NCBI RefSeq assembly: GCF_007991495.1
Contig: NZ_BJYL01000004.1
Location: 171,309 to 235,308, forward strand
From: Sporosarcina luteola
GTDB taxonomy: Bacteria > Bacillota > Bacilli > Bacillales_A > Planococcaceae
Direction: 5' to 3'
DNA: 64,000 nt
In this document: positions 30,619-38,554 of the stretch, piece by piece
How positions within the stretch are numbered: position 1 is the stretch's first letter
Layout: the number at the start of each line of letters is the position of its first letter
The notes under the pieces: model-generated
What the model saw: the letters and a program-made list of their open reading frames with translations, nothing else
Database searches by the model: none
Told to the model about the DNA's origin: nothing
Position numbers and translations under genes: made by a program

Positions 30619-30711
30619 TGTTGATGCCCCTTTTTACTGGTTTGAAAAGAGTATATCATTGAATTTCCTCAGATTGAAAAATATACGCTTATCACCGCAG
30701 ATTAGCAAGCT

Positions 30712-31104
30712 TCATTTTACATATTCCGAAATTTTAAAGAAAACACCAGTTGCAATTAAAAGAACATACGCCAAACTTAACATTAAAAAATACACCCTCC
30801 ATGTTTTTTGCAAAAAGCGAGTAATTTGAAACTCTTTTTCTTTTATTCGTTCAAAAACAGCAAGAATAATCGCAATCAATATAGCAGTTCCGATAATGTA
30901 AAAACCTGTTCCTTTTCCAAAAACCGTTAATGAAGTGATATATATGGATAGGAAAAGAAAGGGAGTTGTAAAATCCGCCGCCTTACCGATAACAACTGCT
31001 GGAGCCTTCCCCATTTTTCTCATTGTCACAAGGTAGACAACAGTCACAAGAAACGGAAACAATACGATGATCCCAGCAACGATTGAAAGGATTCCATTGA
31101 TCAT
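30712..31104 (-). CDS. DUF3397 family membrane protein
   Basis: This is a 130-residue protein with four predicted membrane segments and the motif GKAADFTTPFLFLSIY, which I associate with the DUF3397 family of Bacillales. GGGAG precedes the ATG, and the gene follows panE by six bases, so they form one unit. Function is unknown. Confidence 0.75.
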   Translation of the reverse strand: MINGILSIVAGIIVLFPFLVTVVYLVTMRKMGKAPAVVIGKAADFTTPFLFLSIYITSLTVFGKGTGFYIIGTAILIAIILAVFERIKEKEFQITRFLQKTWRVYFLMLSLAYVLLIATGVFFKISEYVK

Positions 31105-31110
31105 CAGCGA

Positions 31111-32001
31111 TCATCTCCCATCTAGTACTAACAGCATTTTTTCAAGCATCTTCAGCAACGGCAAGGCGGATCCTCTTCGTTCAGCCATACCGATTACCGC
31201 TGACACAATCGTTTCTATTTCCATCGGATTTCCTTCTTGCCGATCTTTTAGCATCGATGAGCGATTCAACGCGGTTTTTCTGCAAATATCCTCAACAGCC
31301 TCTTTCGATAGATGATCTTGCATCTCAGGAAAAGCGCCTATGATCTCGTTAAACAATTCATCAAATAACATTTTGGCATATGTATTCTCCAGCAATTCAC
31401 CATTTTTCAATTGTAAAATCGCGGTTAATGGGTTAATCATGCAATTAATAAGTACTTTTCGCAATACCAATTCTCTCGCACCGATTACGAATTCTACTGG
31501 AAAGGCAGCTGAATGGGCAAGCGTTAGTTGATCGAATGCCCTCTCATCCCCACGGAATGGGGCCACTTTCAACAGCCCGACACCATTGTGGGAAACTGTC
31601 CGATCATCCAAGCGGCCAGCGCCATGCTCCACGGAGGCAAAAAACAGATGTGGCAACTCCGTTTCGCTAACCATATTGAAATGTCCAATTCCATTTTGCA
31701 AAAACATCATCGGATTGCTTATATTCCTTCCATTCACCAATTCAAGTATGGATGCGACACCTCCAAACTTAACAGCAACAATCCACGGGGCTGTTGCCGG
31801 CAACATTCCTATATCCGTTTCGGCATTTACATTGAAGACCATTTCAGTTCCTTGCCCATCGACACGCCTGATTCCTTGATTCCGCAGAAGTATTGCTTGT
31901 TCTTCCCTTCTGACAAAGAACGTCACACCCCAGCCAGCCTCAGCCAAATACGAACCAATTAGTAATCCTATCGAACCCGCCCCCGCTATAACGACTTCCA
32001 T
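31111..32001 (-). CDS. panE: 2-dehydropantoate 2-reductase
   Basis: This ketopantoate reductase family protein makes pantoate for coenzyme A. It is 296 residues with an N-terminal NADPH-binding GAGSIGLLIG motif, a C-terminal helical domain and the conserved lysine in LRKVLINCMINPLTAI. It corresponds in position to B. subtilis YlbQ. coaD, a later enzyme of the same pathway, is also in this window. Paralogues with other ketoacid substrates exist, so the substrate is inferred. Confidence 0.87.
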   Translation of the reverse strand: MEVVIAGAGSIGLLIGSYLAEAGWGVTFFVRREEQAILLRNQGIRRVDGQGTEMVFNVNAETDIGMLPATAPWIVAVKFGGVASILELVNGRNISNPMMFLQNGIGHFNMVSETELPHLFFASVEHGAGRLDDRTVSHNGVGLLKVAPFRGDERAFDQLTLAHSAAFPVEFVIGARELVLRKVLINCMINPLTAILQLKNGELLENTYAKMLFDELFNEIIGAFPEMQDHLSKEAVEDICRKTALNRSSMLKDRQEGNPMEIETIVSAVIGMAERRGSALPLLKMLEKMLLVLDGR

Positions 32002-32019
32002 CAGTATCCCCCTTTTTAC

Positions 32020-32052
32020 AAAAGGGCGCCTTTGAAAAGGCGCCCTTAACTT
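32020..32052 (-). terminator. Terminator of the acyl-CoA carboxylase unit
   Basis: On the minus strand GGGCGCCTTTT and AAAAGGCGCCC-type arms form a strong stem followed by TTTTG, 15 bases after the carboxylase stop codon. Confidence 0.85.
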
Positions 32053-32066
32053 TTCCTTTTATTCAA

Positions 32067-33620
32067 TTATACAGGATAGACGGGATGTTTTTTAGGTGGT
32101 AATGGAAGTTCTTTTGTCGAATAGAATCGGAAGCGATCCGCCAACACTTCACGTAAATTCGAGGGAGCGATAATTTCATCAATAATCAGCTCGGAAGCCA
32201 TTTTGTAAATATCGATTTCCTCTTTATATTCCTTATGCTTCGCTTGTACGAAAGCGATTTTTTCTTTCGGATCCTCAATTGCTTCAATTTTATTGGAATA
32301 TACGGCATTGACCGCAGCCTCTGGGCCCATCACCGCAATTTGCGCTGTTGGCAATGCGATGCATACATCCGGTTCAAAAGCCGGACCTGCCATTGCATAC
32401 AAACCTGCCCCATATGCCTTTCTCACAACGACTGAAATTTTAGGCACTGTCGCCGAACTCATCGCCATGATAAGCTTCGCACCGTGTCGTATAATTCCAT
32501 CGCGTTCAACTTTCGTTCCGATCATGAAACCTGGCACATCCGCCAAGAACAATAACGGAATCGAAAAAGCATCACATAAGTTAATGAATTTCGCCGCCTT
32601 ATCTGCCGAATCGACAAACAAAACACCGCCTTTAACTTTCGGTTGGTTCGCGATAATTCCAACAGGTTGGCCTTCAATACGCGCAAGTCCAGTAATCAAT
32701 TCTGGAGCAAATAGTTTCTTAATATCAAAAAAGCTTCCTTCGTCGATCAATGCATCAATCGCTTCATACATATCGAAAGGTGCATTTTGGTTTTCCGGAA
32801 TGATTTCTTCGAGCGTACGTCCTGCTTTCGCTTCAATTGATCCTTTCAACGAAGGCTTTTCTGTAAAGTTTGCAGGGAAAAATTCCAAATAGCGTCTCGC
32901 CTCACTGATCGCGATTTCCTCACTTTCAACAAGGACATCACCGCAGCCGCTAACGGAACAATGCATTTTCGCTCCGCCCATCTCTTCCAATGTAACCTTT
33001 TCCCCAATCACTTTTTCCGCCATACGCGGAGAACCCAAATACATGGATGCATTTCCCTCTACCATTATGACAATATCGCAAAATGCCGGAATATAAGCTC
33101 CCCCTGCAGCGGAAGGTCCGAACAGCAGGCAAATTTGCGGAATGAAGCCTGATAATCTCACTTGATTATGGAAAATTCGCCCCGCACCACGGCGATTCGG
33201 GAACATATCTAGCTGATCCGTTATTCGGGCTCCTGCTGAGTCAACAAGATACAACATCGGCACCCGGTTTTTTTCAGCGATTTCCTGTATACGAATGATC
33301 TTTTCAACTGTACGAGAGCCCCAAGAGCCCGCTTTCACTGTGGAATCATTTGCCATGACGCATACAGTTTGTCCATTCACTTTCCCCATTGCGGTCACTA
33401 CGCCATCCGCAGGCAGATCGCCCGCCTCGCAATTCGCAAAACGGCCATCTTCCGTATATTGCCCGTCATCGAACAATAGCTTTAGACGATCGCGAACAAA
33501 TAACTTGTTCTGTTCTTTCAATTTATCGTGATATTTCTGTTGACCACCCGCAAAAACTTCATTAATTCGTTTTTCGAGTTTCTCATTATAGACTGTCTGC
33601 CCCGTAAGTTTCGTCATCAT
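32067..33620 (-). CDS. Acyl-CoA carboxylase carboxyltransferase (beta) subunit
   Basis: This is a 517-residue biotin-dependent carboxyltransferase with two crotonase-like halves. It contains DSAGARITDQ, FGPSAAGGAYIPAFCD, LGSPRMAEKVIGE and FLADVPGFMIG motifs of the propionyl/methylcrotonyl-CoA carboxylase family. The closest B. subtilis gene type by organisation is yngE, with yngHB and yngH. Together with the biotin carrier and biotin carboxylase upstream it should form a complete enzyme. Whether the substrate is propionyl-, methylcrotonyl- or another acyl-CoA cannot be decided from sequence. The start is a tandem ATG after GGAAGGGG. Confidence 0.88.
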   Translation of the reverse strand: MMTKLTGQTVYNEKLEKRINEVFAGGQQKYHDKLKEQNKLFVRDRLKLLFDDGQYTEDGRFANCEAGDLPADGVVTAMGKVNGQTVCVMANDSTVKAGSWGSRTVEKIIRIQEIAEKNRVPMLYLVDSAGARITDQLDMFPNRRGAGRIFHNQVRLSGFIPQICLLFGPSAAGGAYIPAFCDIVIMVEGNASMYLGSPRMAEKVIGEKVTLEEMGGAKMHCSVSGCGDVLVESEEIAISEARRYLEFFPANFTEKPSLKGSIEAKAGRTLEEIIPENQNAPFDMYEAIDALIDEGSFFDIKKLFAPELITGLARIEGQPVGIIANQPKVKGGVLFVDSADKAAKFINLCDAFSIPLLFLADVPGFMIGTKVERDGIIRHGAKLIMAMSSATVPKISVVVRKAYGAGLYAMAGPAFEPDVCIALPTAQIAVMGPEAAVNAVYSNKIEAIEDPKEKIAFVQAKHKEYKEEIDIYKMASELIIDEIIAPSNLREVLADRFRFYSTKELPLPPKKHPVYPV

Positions 33621-33680
33621 TCTACCCCTTCCGATCCTAAGACGGAAATTTATGTTAAATTAATTCAAAGTGTCGAACAC

Positions 33681-33807
33681 CGGATTTCCACTCCAGGCGG
33701 ACGCTTTCCGCGGGCATGGCTTCAGCCTCCTCACTTCGCTTCGCTTCGTTGCGGGGTCTTCAGCTCATGCTATTCCCGCAGGAGTCGCCGCCTTCCATTC
33801 CAATCCT
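33681..33807. repeat. Dispersed GC-rich repeat, family B, copy 1
   Basis: This stretch of about 127 bases lies inside the acyl-CoA carboxylase gene cluster. It reads GGCGGACGCTTTCCGCGGG, GGCTTCAGCC, a GCTTCGC run, GGGGTCTTCAGC and CCCGCAGGAGTCGCCGCC. The ends are inverted complements. It lies between the biotin carrier gene and the carboxyltransferase gene and has no open frame of its own. Similar units are at 47916-48387. Confidence 0.8.
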
Positions 33808-33860
33808 AGAGCAAGTAAAAACATTTTAATTCATTATATAGAAAATACTATAATCATCAA

Positions 33861-34076
33861 TCAAGCTTCAATTTCAGCTAATACGTCTTCTTCGTTTACG
33901 AAATCTCCGACTTGTACATTGATAGCTGTCACTTTCCCTGCAACTTCTGTTTCGACGGGAATTTCCATTTTCATGGACTCAAGTACAATGATTACTTGCC
34001 CAGCTTGCACTTCTTCTCCAACCGCAACATTTACTGTAAATACCGTTCCTGCCATAGCCGCTTTTAATTGTGTCAT
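33861..34076 (-). CDS. Biotin carrier protein of acyl-CoA carboxylase
   Basis: This is a 71-residue free-standing biotinyl domain with the biotinylation motif ESMKMEIP, the target lysine being K36. It resembles YngHB of B. subtilis. The start overlaps the biotin carboxylase stop by four bases (ATGA type), so stoichiometric expression is expected. It carries carboxybiotin between the biotin carboxylase and carboxyltransferase subunits encoded on either side. Confidence 0.92.
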   Translation of the reverse strand: MTQLKAAMAGTVFTVNVAVGEEVQAGQVIIVLESMKMEIPVETEVAGKVTAINVQVGDFVNEEDVLAEIEA

Positions 34077-35431
34077 ATCTTTATATCCTCCTTATTTGTT
34101 TTCAACCAATCCGCCAAAACATTTGTATTATAATCGCCATCTCCGAATTCACTCGATCCGATAAACTTTTGGAAAAGGGGTATATTCGTTTTCACACCTT
34201 CAATAGTATACGAGTCGAAAAACATCATCGATTTCCGGATGGCTTCCTCGCGTGTATCCCCATGTACAATTACTTTTGCAATCATTGGATCATAAAACGG
34301 CGTAACGTTGCCGCCTTCTTCATACCCTGCATCGATACGCACATCTGTGTCGCTCGATTCTATCTTGCTAAGTTTTCCTGGTGACGGCATGAAAGTAACC
34401 GGATCTTCCGCATAAATACGGAATTCAATCGCGTGACCCGATAAGTTGATTTGCCCCTGTTCTTTAACAGGCAATCCATTTCCACGAGCAACTTCAATTT
34501 GCCACTCGACTAAATCGTATCCTGTGACCTCTTCAGTTACAGGATGCTCCACTTGCAACCGCGTGTTCATTTCCAAGAAATAAAAATCATCTTGCTCTGA
34601 TAAAATAAATTCAACAGTGCCTGCATTTCGATAATCGACAGCTTTGGCGGCAGCGACTGCTGATGAGTGCAACTGTTTACGAACTGCTTCATTCAAACAT
34701 GGAGAAGGCGACTCCTCGATCACTTTTTGATTTCTTCTTTGCACGGAGCAATTTCGTTCATACAGATGAACAATGTTGCCTTCATCATCTCCGAAAACTT
34801 GCACTTCAATATGACGGGCATTCTCGACAAATTTTTCAAGAAAAACGACGTCATCCCCAAAATAGGCTTTCGCACGGCTTTTAATAGATTGGAAGTGTTG
34901 ACTGAGCGCTTGCTCATTTTCACAACGGATCATCCCAATGCCACCACCGCCTGCACTCGCTTTCAGCATAATCGGGTAGCCAATTTCACTGGCAGCGGTT
35001 ATCGCCTCTTCTAAAGAGCCTATACCGTCGTCAGTACCTGGAACGACAGGAACTCCAGCCTTTTTCATTTTTATCCTCGAAGCGATTTTGTCCCCCATTA
35101 ATTCAATCGTCTCCGCATCAGGGCCGATAAACGTCAGTCCCGCGTCTCTCACTTTTCGTGCAAAACCGGCATTTTCAGACAAAAGTCCATATCCAGGATG
35201 AATTGCATCCGCGCCGGCAGTTAAAGCAATTTCAATGATCTCGTCGGCCTTTAAATAGGATTGTTGAACAGGGCCGGGGCCGAGTAGAAATGCTTCATCG
35301 GCAAGCTTTACGAAAGGCATATGTTCATCCGCTTCTGAATAGACGGCTATTGTTGAAATACCGAGCCGCTTGCATGTTTCAATGATTCTAAGTGCAATTT
35401 CCCCACGATTTGCGATAAGAATTTTTTTCAT
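34073..35431 (-). CDS. Biotin carboxylase subunit of acyl-CoA carboxylase
   Basis: This is an ATP-grasp enzyme of 452 residues that carboxylates biotin. It has the N-terminal MKKILIANRGEIALRI, the glycine-rich ATP loop KASAGGGGIGM, the RNCSVQRRNQK motif, FLEMNTRLQVEHPVTE with catalytic residues and a C-terminal RIYAEDP segment. It is the first gene of the carboxylase unit, and the promoter directly upstream carries a CcpA-like site. It resembles YngH more than the housekeeping AccC by context, since accB is not adjacent in fused form. Confidence 0.9.
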   Translation of the reverse strand: MKKILIANRGEIALRIIETCKRLGISTIAVYSEADEHMPFVKLADEAFLLGPGPVQQSYLKADEIIEIALTAGADAIHPGYGLLSENAGFARKVRDAGLTFIGPDAETIELMGDKIASRIKMKKAGVPVVPGTDDGIGSLEEAITAASEIGYPIMLKASAGGGGIGMIRCENEQALSQHFQSIKSRAKAYFGDDVVFLEKFVENARHIEVQVFGDDEGNIVHLYERNCSVQRRNQKVIEESPSPCLNEAVRKQLHSSAVAAAKAVDYRNAGTVEFILSEQDDFYFLEMNTRLQVEHPVTEEVTGYDLVEWQIEVARGNGLPVKEQGQINLSGHAIEFRIYAEDPVTFMPSPGKLSKIESSDTDVRIDAGYEEGGNVTPFYDPMIAKVIVHGDTREEAIRKSMMFFDSYTIEGVKTNIPLFQKFIGSSEFGDGDYNTNVLADWLKTNKEDIKI

Positions 35432-35476
35432 ATAAAAACCCCCAAACTACTAAAATGAACTTTTCCCCACTTCTAG

Positions 35477-35504
35477 TTTATACGAAGAATGAAACCGTTT
35501 TCAA
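35477..35504 (-). promoter_or_regulatory. Sigma-A promoter with overlapping CcpA (cre) site
   Basis: On the minus strand TTGAAA (35499-35504) and TATAAA (35477-35482) are 16 bases apart, about 40 bases upstream of the biotin carboxylase gene. The palindrome TGAAACCGTTTTCA at 35490-35503 matches 13 of 14 positions of the cre consensus TGWAARCGYTWNCW and overlaps the -35. Repression by CcpA on good carbon sources is predicted. Confidence 0.75.
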
Positions 35505-35560
35505 CTATTTGTCTGAATTCCTTTGATTATCTGACCTATATTAAGATATTATATCAGTTT

Positions 35561-36319
35561 TCATTTTTTACTAAAGAAGTTAGCAACGGCTTTGTGGTGG
35601 GCATCGCTTTCCCATAGTTGTGCACATTGTTCAGCTTCTTTGAGCATGCGCTTTTCGATTTCGTCCTTTTGCCAATTTGCAATGGCAATTTTTTTGTACG
35701 CTCGGTGTACAGACGGATGGATCTTTTTCATCTTTGAGATGAATTCATTCAAGCCGTTATGTGCATCGCCTTCATATAGAACGGTTGCCCAGCCGATTGC
35801 CTTCAATTGTTCTGCTGTATGTACTTGTGCCTCAGAAAGGAATTTCAAAACCGTATCATGGTTCTTCATTTTCGCGAATAGTTGCGTTGCACCGCCCCAG
35901 CCGCTTGTGATGGCGAGCGTCCCTTGGATGAAGCCCGCCTTCGCTTTTGAAGAGACGACTCTGTAATCGCATGCTGAAGCGATTTCACAGCCCCCTCCTA
36001 CTGCCGCTCCATTAACTAGCGCAATGACAGGCATCGGCAATGTCGAAAGTCGATAAAGCAACCCAGTCATCCTGCTCAACATCGGAGAGGCTTCATCTGC
36101 GGTGCGAAATCCATGAAACTCCGATAAATCACCACCTGAACAAAATGCACGATCACCGCTTCCCGTTATAACGACAAAGGAAACGCTTTCATCTTTTTCA
36201 ATAATTCCTAGGAATTTCTCCAAGCCATCCATTACATCATAATTGATCGCATTTCTCATTTCCGGTCGATTGATTCTAAATAAAGCGATCCCATCATTGA
36301 ATTCTATTTTATATGACAT
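35561..36319 (-). CDS. Enoyl-CoA hydratase/isomerase family protein (crotonase fold)
   Basis: This 252-residue crotonase-fold protein has the oxyanion-hole motifs CSGGDLSEF and NGAAVGGGCEIASACD. The first hydratase glutamate (in GGGCE) is present. The second, expected about 20 residues on, aligns with a glutamine in FIQGTL, so true hydratase activity is uncertain and another crotonase reaction is possible. It lies upstream of the carboxylase genes and resembles the yngF position of the B. subtilis yng cluster. No HMG-CoA lyase gene is present nearby. Confidence 0.85.
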   Translation of the reverse strand: MSYKIEFNDGIALFRINRPEMRNAINYDVMDGLEKFLGIIEKDESVSFVVITGSGDRAFCSGGDLSEFHGFRTADEASPMLSRMTGLLYRLSTLPMPVIALVNGAAVGGGCEIASACDYRVVSSKAKAGFIQGTLAITSGWGGATQLFAKMKNHDTVLKFLSEAQVHTAEQLKAIGWATVLYEGDAHNGLNEFISKMKKIHPSVHRAYKKIAIANWQKDEIEKRMLKEAEQCAQLWESDAHHKAVANFFSKK

Positions 36320-36344
36320 TATAATTCCCCCTTTGTTATGATGA

Positions 36345-36391
36345 CGTCTAGCTTCGTTTATCAGATACGACAGGCCGCCTTCCGCTTTATA
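36345..36391. repeat. Short remnant of repeat family A (termini only)
   Basis: GTCTAGCTTCG and ATACGACAGGC...CCTTCCGCTTT match the two ends of family A copy 2 with the central hairpin missing. It lies just upstream of the crotonase gene. This looks like an internally deleted copy. Confidence 0.55.
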
Positions 36392-36397
36392 GAATAT

Positions 36398-36438
36398 AAA
36401 AAGATCACCGGAGCCATGGCCTCACGGTGATCTTTAAG
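36398..36438 (-). terminator. Terminator of ylbN-rpmF
   Basis: On the minus strand AAAGATCACCG and CGGTGATCTTTTT arms enclose a 14-base loop, shortly after the rpmF stop codon. Confidence 0.85.
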
Positions 36439-36451
36439 TAGGTGACTTACC

Positions 36452-36634
36452 TTATTCGCCTACTACTTCTTTTCCTTTGTAATGACCGCAAGATTTGCAA
36501 ACGCGGTGTGCCAGTTTCACTTCGCCACAATTATCGCAAGTTGTCATGCCTGGAACTTGTAATTTGTAATGTGTACGACGAAGTCTTTTAGCTGTTTTTG
36601 AAGTTCTTCTTTTTGGTACTGCCATTTGAGGCAC
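36452..36634 (-). CDS. rpmF: 50S ribosomal protein L32
   Basis: This is a 60-residue ribosomal protein of the large subunit, [20 protein letters not shown] at the N-terminus. Two CxxC pairs (CDNC and CKSC) mark the zinc-binding form. The conventional start may be the second methionine (MAVPKRR). It directly follows ylbN, the usual pairing. Confidence 0.97.
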   Translation of the reverse strand: MPQMAVPKRRTSKTAKRLRRTHYKLQVPGMTTCDNCGEVKLAHRVCKSCGHYKGKEVVGE

Positions 36635-36648
36635 CTCCTTATAATCGC

Positions 36649-37182
36649 CTATTCCTTGTCCGAATTAAAAAATTCAGCCAATCCCGCTAAACGCGGATCA
36701 ACTTTCTTTTCCTTTTCTTCGGTTAACCGTGCTTCGTATTCTTCGTCGGTCGTATATGACCAACCTTTCCCCTCGGCGCTTTTCATTTCATCAGCATTTT
36801 CGCTATAGACTTGCAAAGGCACTTCCAGAAGAATTAATTCTTCAAAGACAGGGGTTGGGTCAATCACTTCACCTACTACCGGGTGAATTGAATCATCCGT
36901 AGCAAGAGTAGCTTCGTCCCAACTGAACTGCTCGTCCGTTTCAACTAAAAATGGAAATTTGACATCCTCCCATGTCCGTGAACAAGGTAACGTCATCTCA
37001 CCTTCCAGTCGAAAATGGCAAGTCAGTTTCTTAGAACCGATCACACAGCGTCCCGTTACGTGGACAGGCTTAATATCCCGAATTTCCGGATTCCGTTCTT
37101 TGACGGAGTCAAGGTTGACCACTTCGTCAAGTGGCATATCTCCTTGCCTGTATTTCTGTAATTGATGAATGGACCATTTCAC
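36649..37182 (-). CDS. ylbN: YceD/DUF177 family protein (YlbN)
   Basis: This is a 177-residue protein of the YceD family, in which relatives are linked to 23S rRNA processing or large-subunit assembly. The family motif [16 protein letters not shown] is seen at about residues 55-70, and the C-terminal part has [12 protein letters not shown], typical of the end of YceD proteins. The start is a GTG after GAGGTGAT. It is transcribed with rpmF from a near-perfect sigma-A promoter. Confidence 0.9.
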   Translation of the reverse strand: MKWSIHQLQKYRQGDMPLDEVVNLDSVKERNPEIRDIKPVHVTGRCVIGSKKLTCHFRLEGEMTLPCSRTWEDVKFPFLVETDEQFSWDEATLATDDSIHPVVGEVIDPTPVFEELILLEVPLQVYSENADEMKSAEGKGWSYTTDEEYEARLTEEKEKKVDPRLAGLAEFFNSDKE

Positions 37183-37211
37183 GTCTATATCACCTCAAGA
37201 CAACACTGTTG

Positions 37212-37240
37212 ATTATATAATGGATAAAAAGGGATGTCAA
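37212..37240 (-). promoter_or_regulatory. Consensus sigma-A promoter of ylbN-rpmF
   Basis: On the minus strand TTGACA (37235-37240) and TATAAT (37212-37217) are both perfect, with a 17-base spacer. This is the strongest promoter match I found in the window, fitting a ribosomal protein operon. Confidence 0.9.
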
Positions 37241-37249
37241 GATATTTTC

Positions 37250-37278
37250 TTGTCACCTAAAACAGAGCAACGTATAAT
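37250..37278 (+). promoter_or_regulatory. Sigma-A promoter of tmcAL
   Basis: On the plus strand TTGTCA (37250-37255) and TATAAT (37273-37278) have a 17-base spacer, with the predicted start about 25 bases before the tmcAL TTG codon. It is back to back with the ylbN promoter, ten bases away. Confidence 0.85.
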
Positions 37279-37309
37279 GCAATTAGATTATACCGAAGGG
37301 GTGAACATA

Positions 37310-38554
37310 TTGAAAGCAACAGGTATCGTAGTCGAATATAATCCGTTGCATAACGGTCATGTATACCATGCACATCAAGCGAAAGAGACAACCGAAGCAG
37401 ATATAGTCATAGCCGTCATGAGCGGTAATTTCTTGCAAAGGGGCGAACCTGCATTCGTCGATAAATGGACGCGAGCGAAGATGGCATTGGAAAGCGGTGT
37501 TGATATTGTATTCGAATTGCCCTACCGTTTTGCGACCGGGAACGCTCCTATATTTGCGCTTGGCGCAATAAGCCTTCTTGACGCGGCTGGATGTTCTGCT
37601 TACTGCTTTGGGAGCGAAGATGGAGACATTGAGCCGTTTCAAAACAGTTTAGATCTTATTAATCTCTCCAAAAACGAATACGAATCCGCTGTCAAAAGTG
37701 CTGTTCAGGACGGGGTAAGTTATCCAATGGCATTAAATAATGCTTACCACTCTATCCAGTCTTACGCAGAAAAAGATCGTTCACTTGCAGATCTGTCCAA
37801 ACCGAACAACATACTGGGATTCCATTACATGCAAGCAGCGCTTTCAATTGATTCAACGATGAAACCTGCCACTATAAAGCGACTCGGCGCCGATTACCAC
37901 GAGAAGGATTTAATTGCAAAAAAGTTCGCAAGTGCTACAGGAATCCGAAAATCCTTCTTTTCTACAAATACCTTGGAAGAGGTAGCCGACTTCATCCCAC
38001 CAGCGACAAAAAGTATGCTCAGTCATTGGAAAGCGGAAAGGGGTCAATTTGGCAACTGGGATACCTTTTATCCCTATTTAAGATATAGCATTTTACGGGA
38101 TGGGCCCGATCGACTGCGTCACATCGCCGATATCTCAGAGGGCATCGAAAATTTGATTTATCGGGCTGCCCAAAAAAACAATTCCTTCCAAACGTTCATG
38201 GAAGAAGTGAAATCGAAGCGTTATACGTGGACGAGAATCCAGCGTATGCTTACTCATATTTTGACCGGGTTCACATATGACATGCGTTCGGAAATGGATG
38301 AGCCAGCTTATTTACGTTTGCTCGGAATGACCAATGACGGCCGCACCTTTTTAAATGAACGAAAAAAAGATTTGCCGATTCCACTCGTTAGTAAGGTGGC
38401 AGCCTATTCAGACCCCTCATTAGATATGGATATTCGTGCATCTGATATCTATGCATTGGCAATAGGGATCGATTCAGGCTGCGCCTTAACCGGATTGGAT
38501 TATACCATTTCACCAATCTTGATAAATCATTTTGAAGGTAGATCTTTCAAGTAA
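37310..38554 (+). CDS. tmcAL: tRNA-Met cytidine acetate ligase (TmcAL, YlbM)
   Basis: TmcAL acetylates cytidine-34 of elongator tRNA-Met using acetate and ATP. The nucleotidyltransferase motif NPLHNGHVYH is near the N-terminus, followed by VIAVMSGNFLQRGEPAF and LPYRFATGNAPIFA. I place the start at the TTG at 37310, with GAAGGGG upstream, giving 414 residues. The longer frame from 37169 would include the promoter. It is on the opposite strand to its neighbours, and its 3-prime end overlaps that of ylbL by 28 bases. Confidence 0.93.
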   Translation: MKATGIVVEYNPLHNGHVYHAHQAKETTEADIVIAVMSGNFLQRGEPAFVDKWTRAKMALESGVDIVFELPYRFATGNAPIFALGAISLLDAAGCSAYCFGSEDGDIEPFQNSLDLINLSKNEYESAVKSAVQDGVSYPMALNNAYHSIQSYAEKDRSLADLSKPNNILGFHYMQAALSIDSTMKPATIKRLGADYHEKDLIAKKFASATGIRKSFFSTNTLEEVADFIPPATKSMLSHWKAERGQFGNWDTFYPYLRYSILRDGPDRLRHIADISEGIENLIYRAAQKNNSFQTFMEEVKSKRYTWTRIQRMLTHILTGFTYDMRSEMDEPAYLRLLGMTNDGRTFLNERKKDLPIPLVSKVAAYSDPSLDMDIRASDIYALAIGIDSGCALTGLDYTISPILINHFEGRSFK

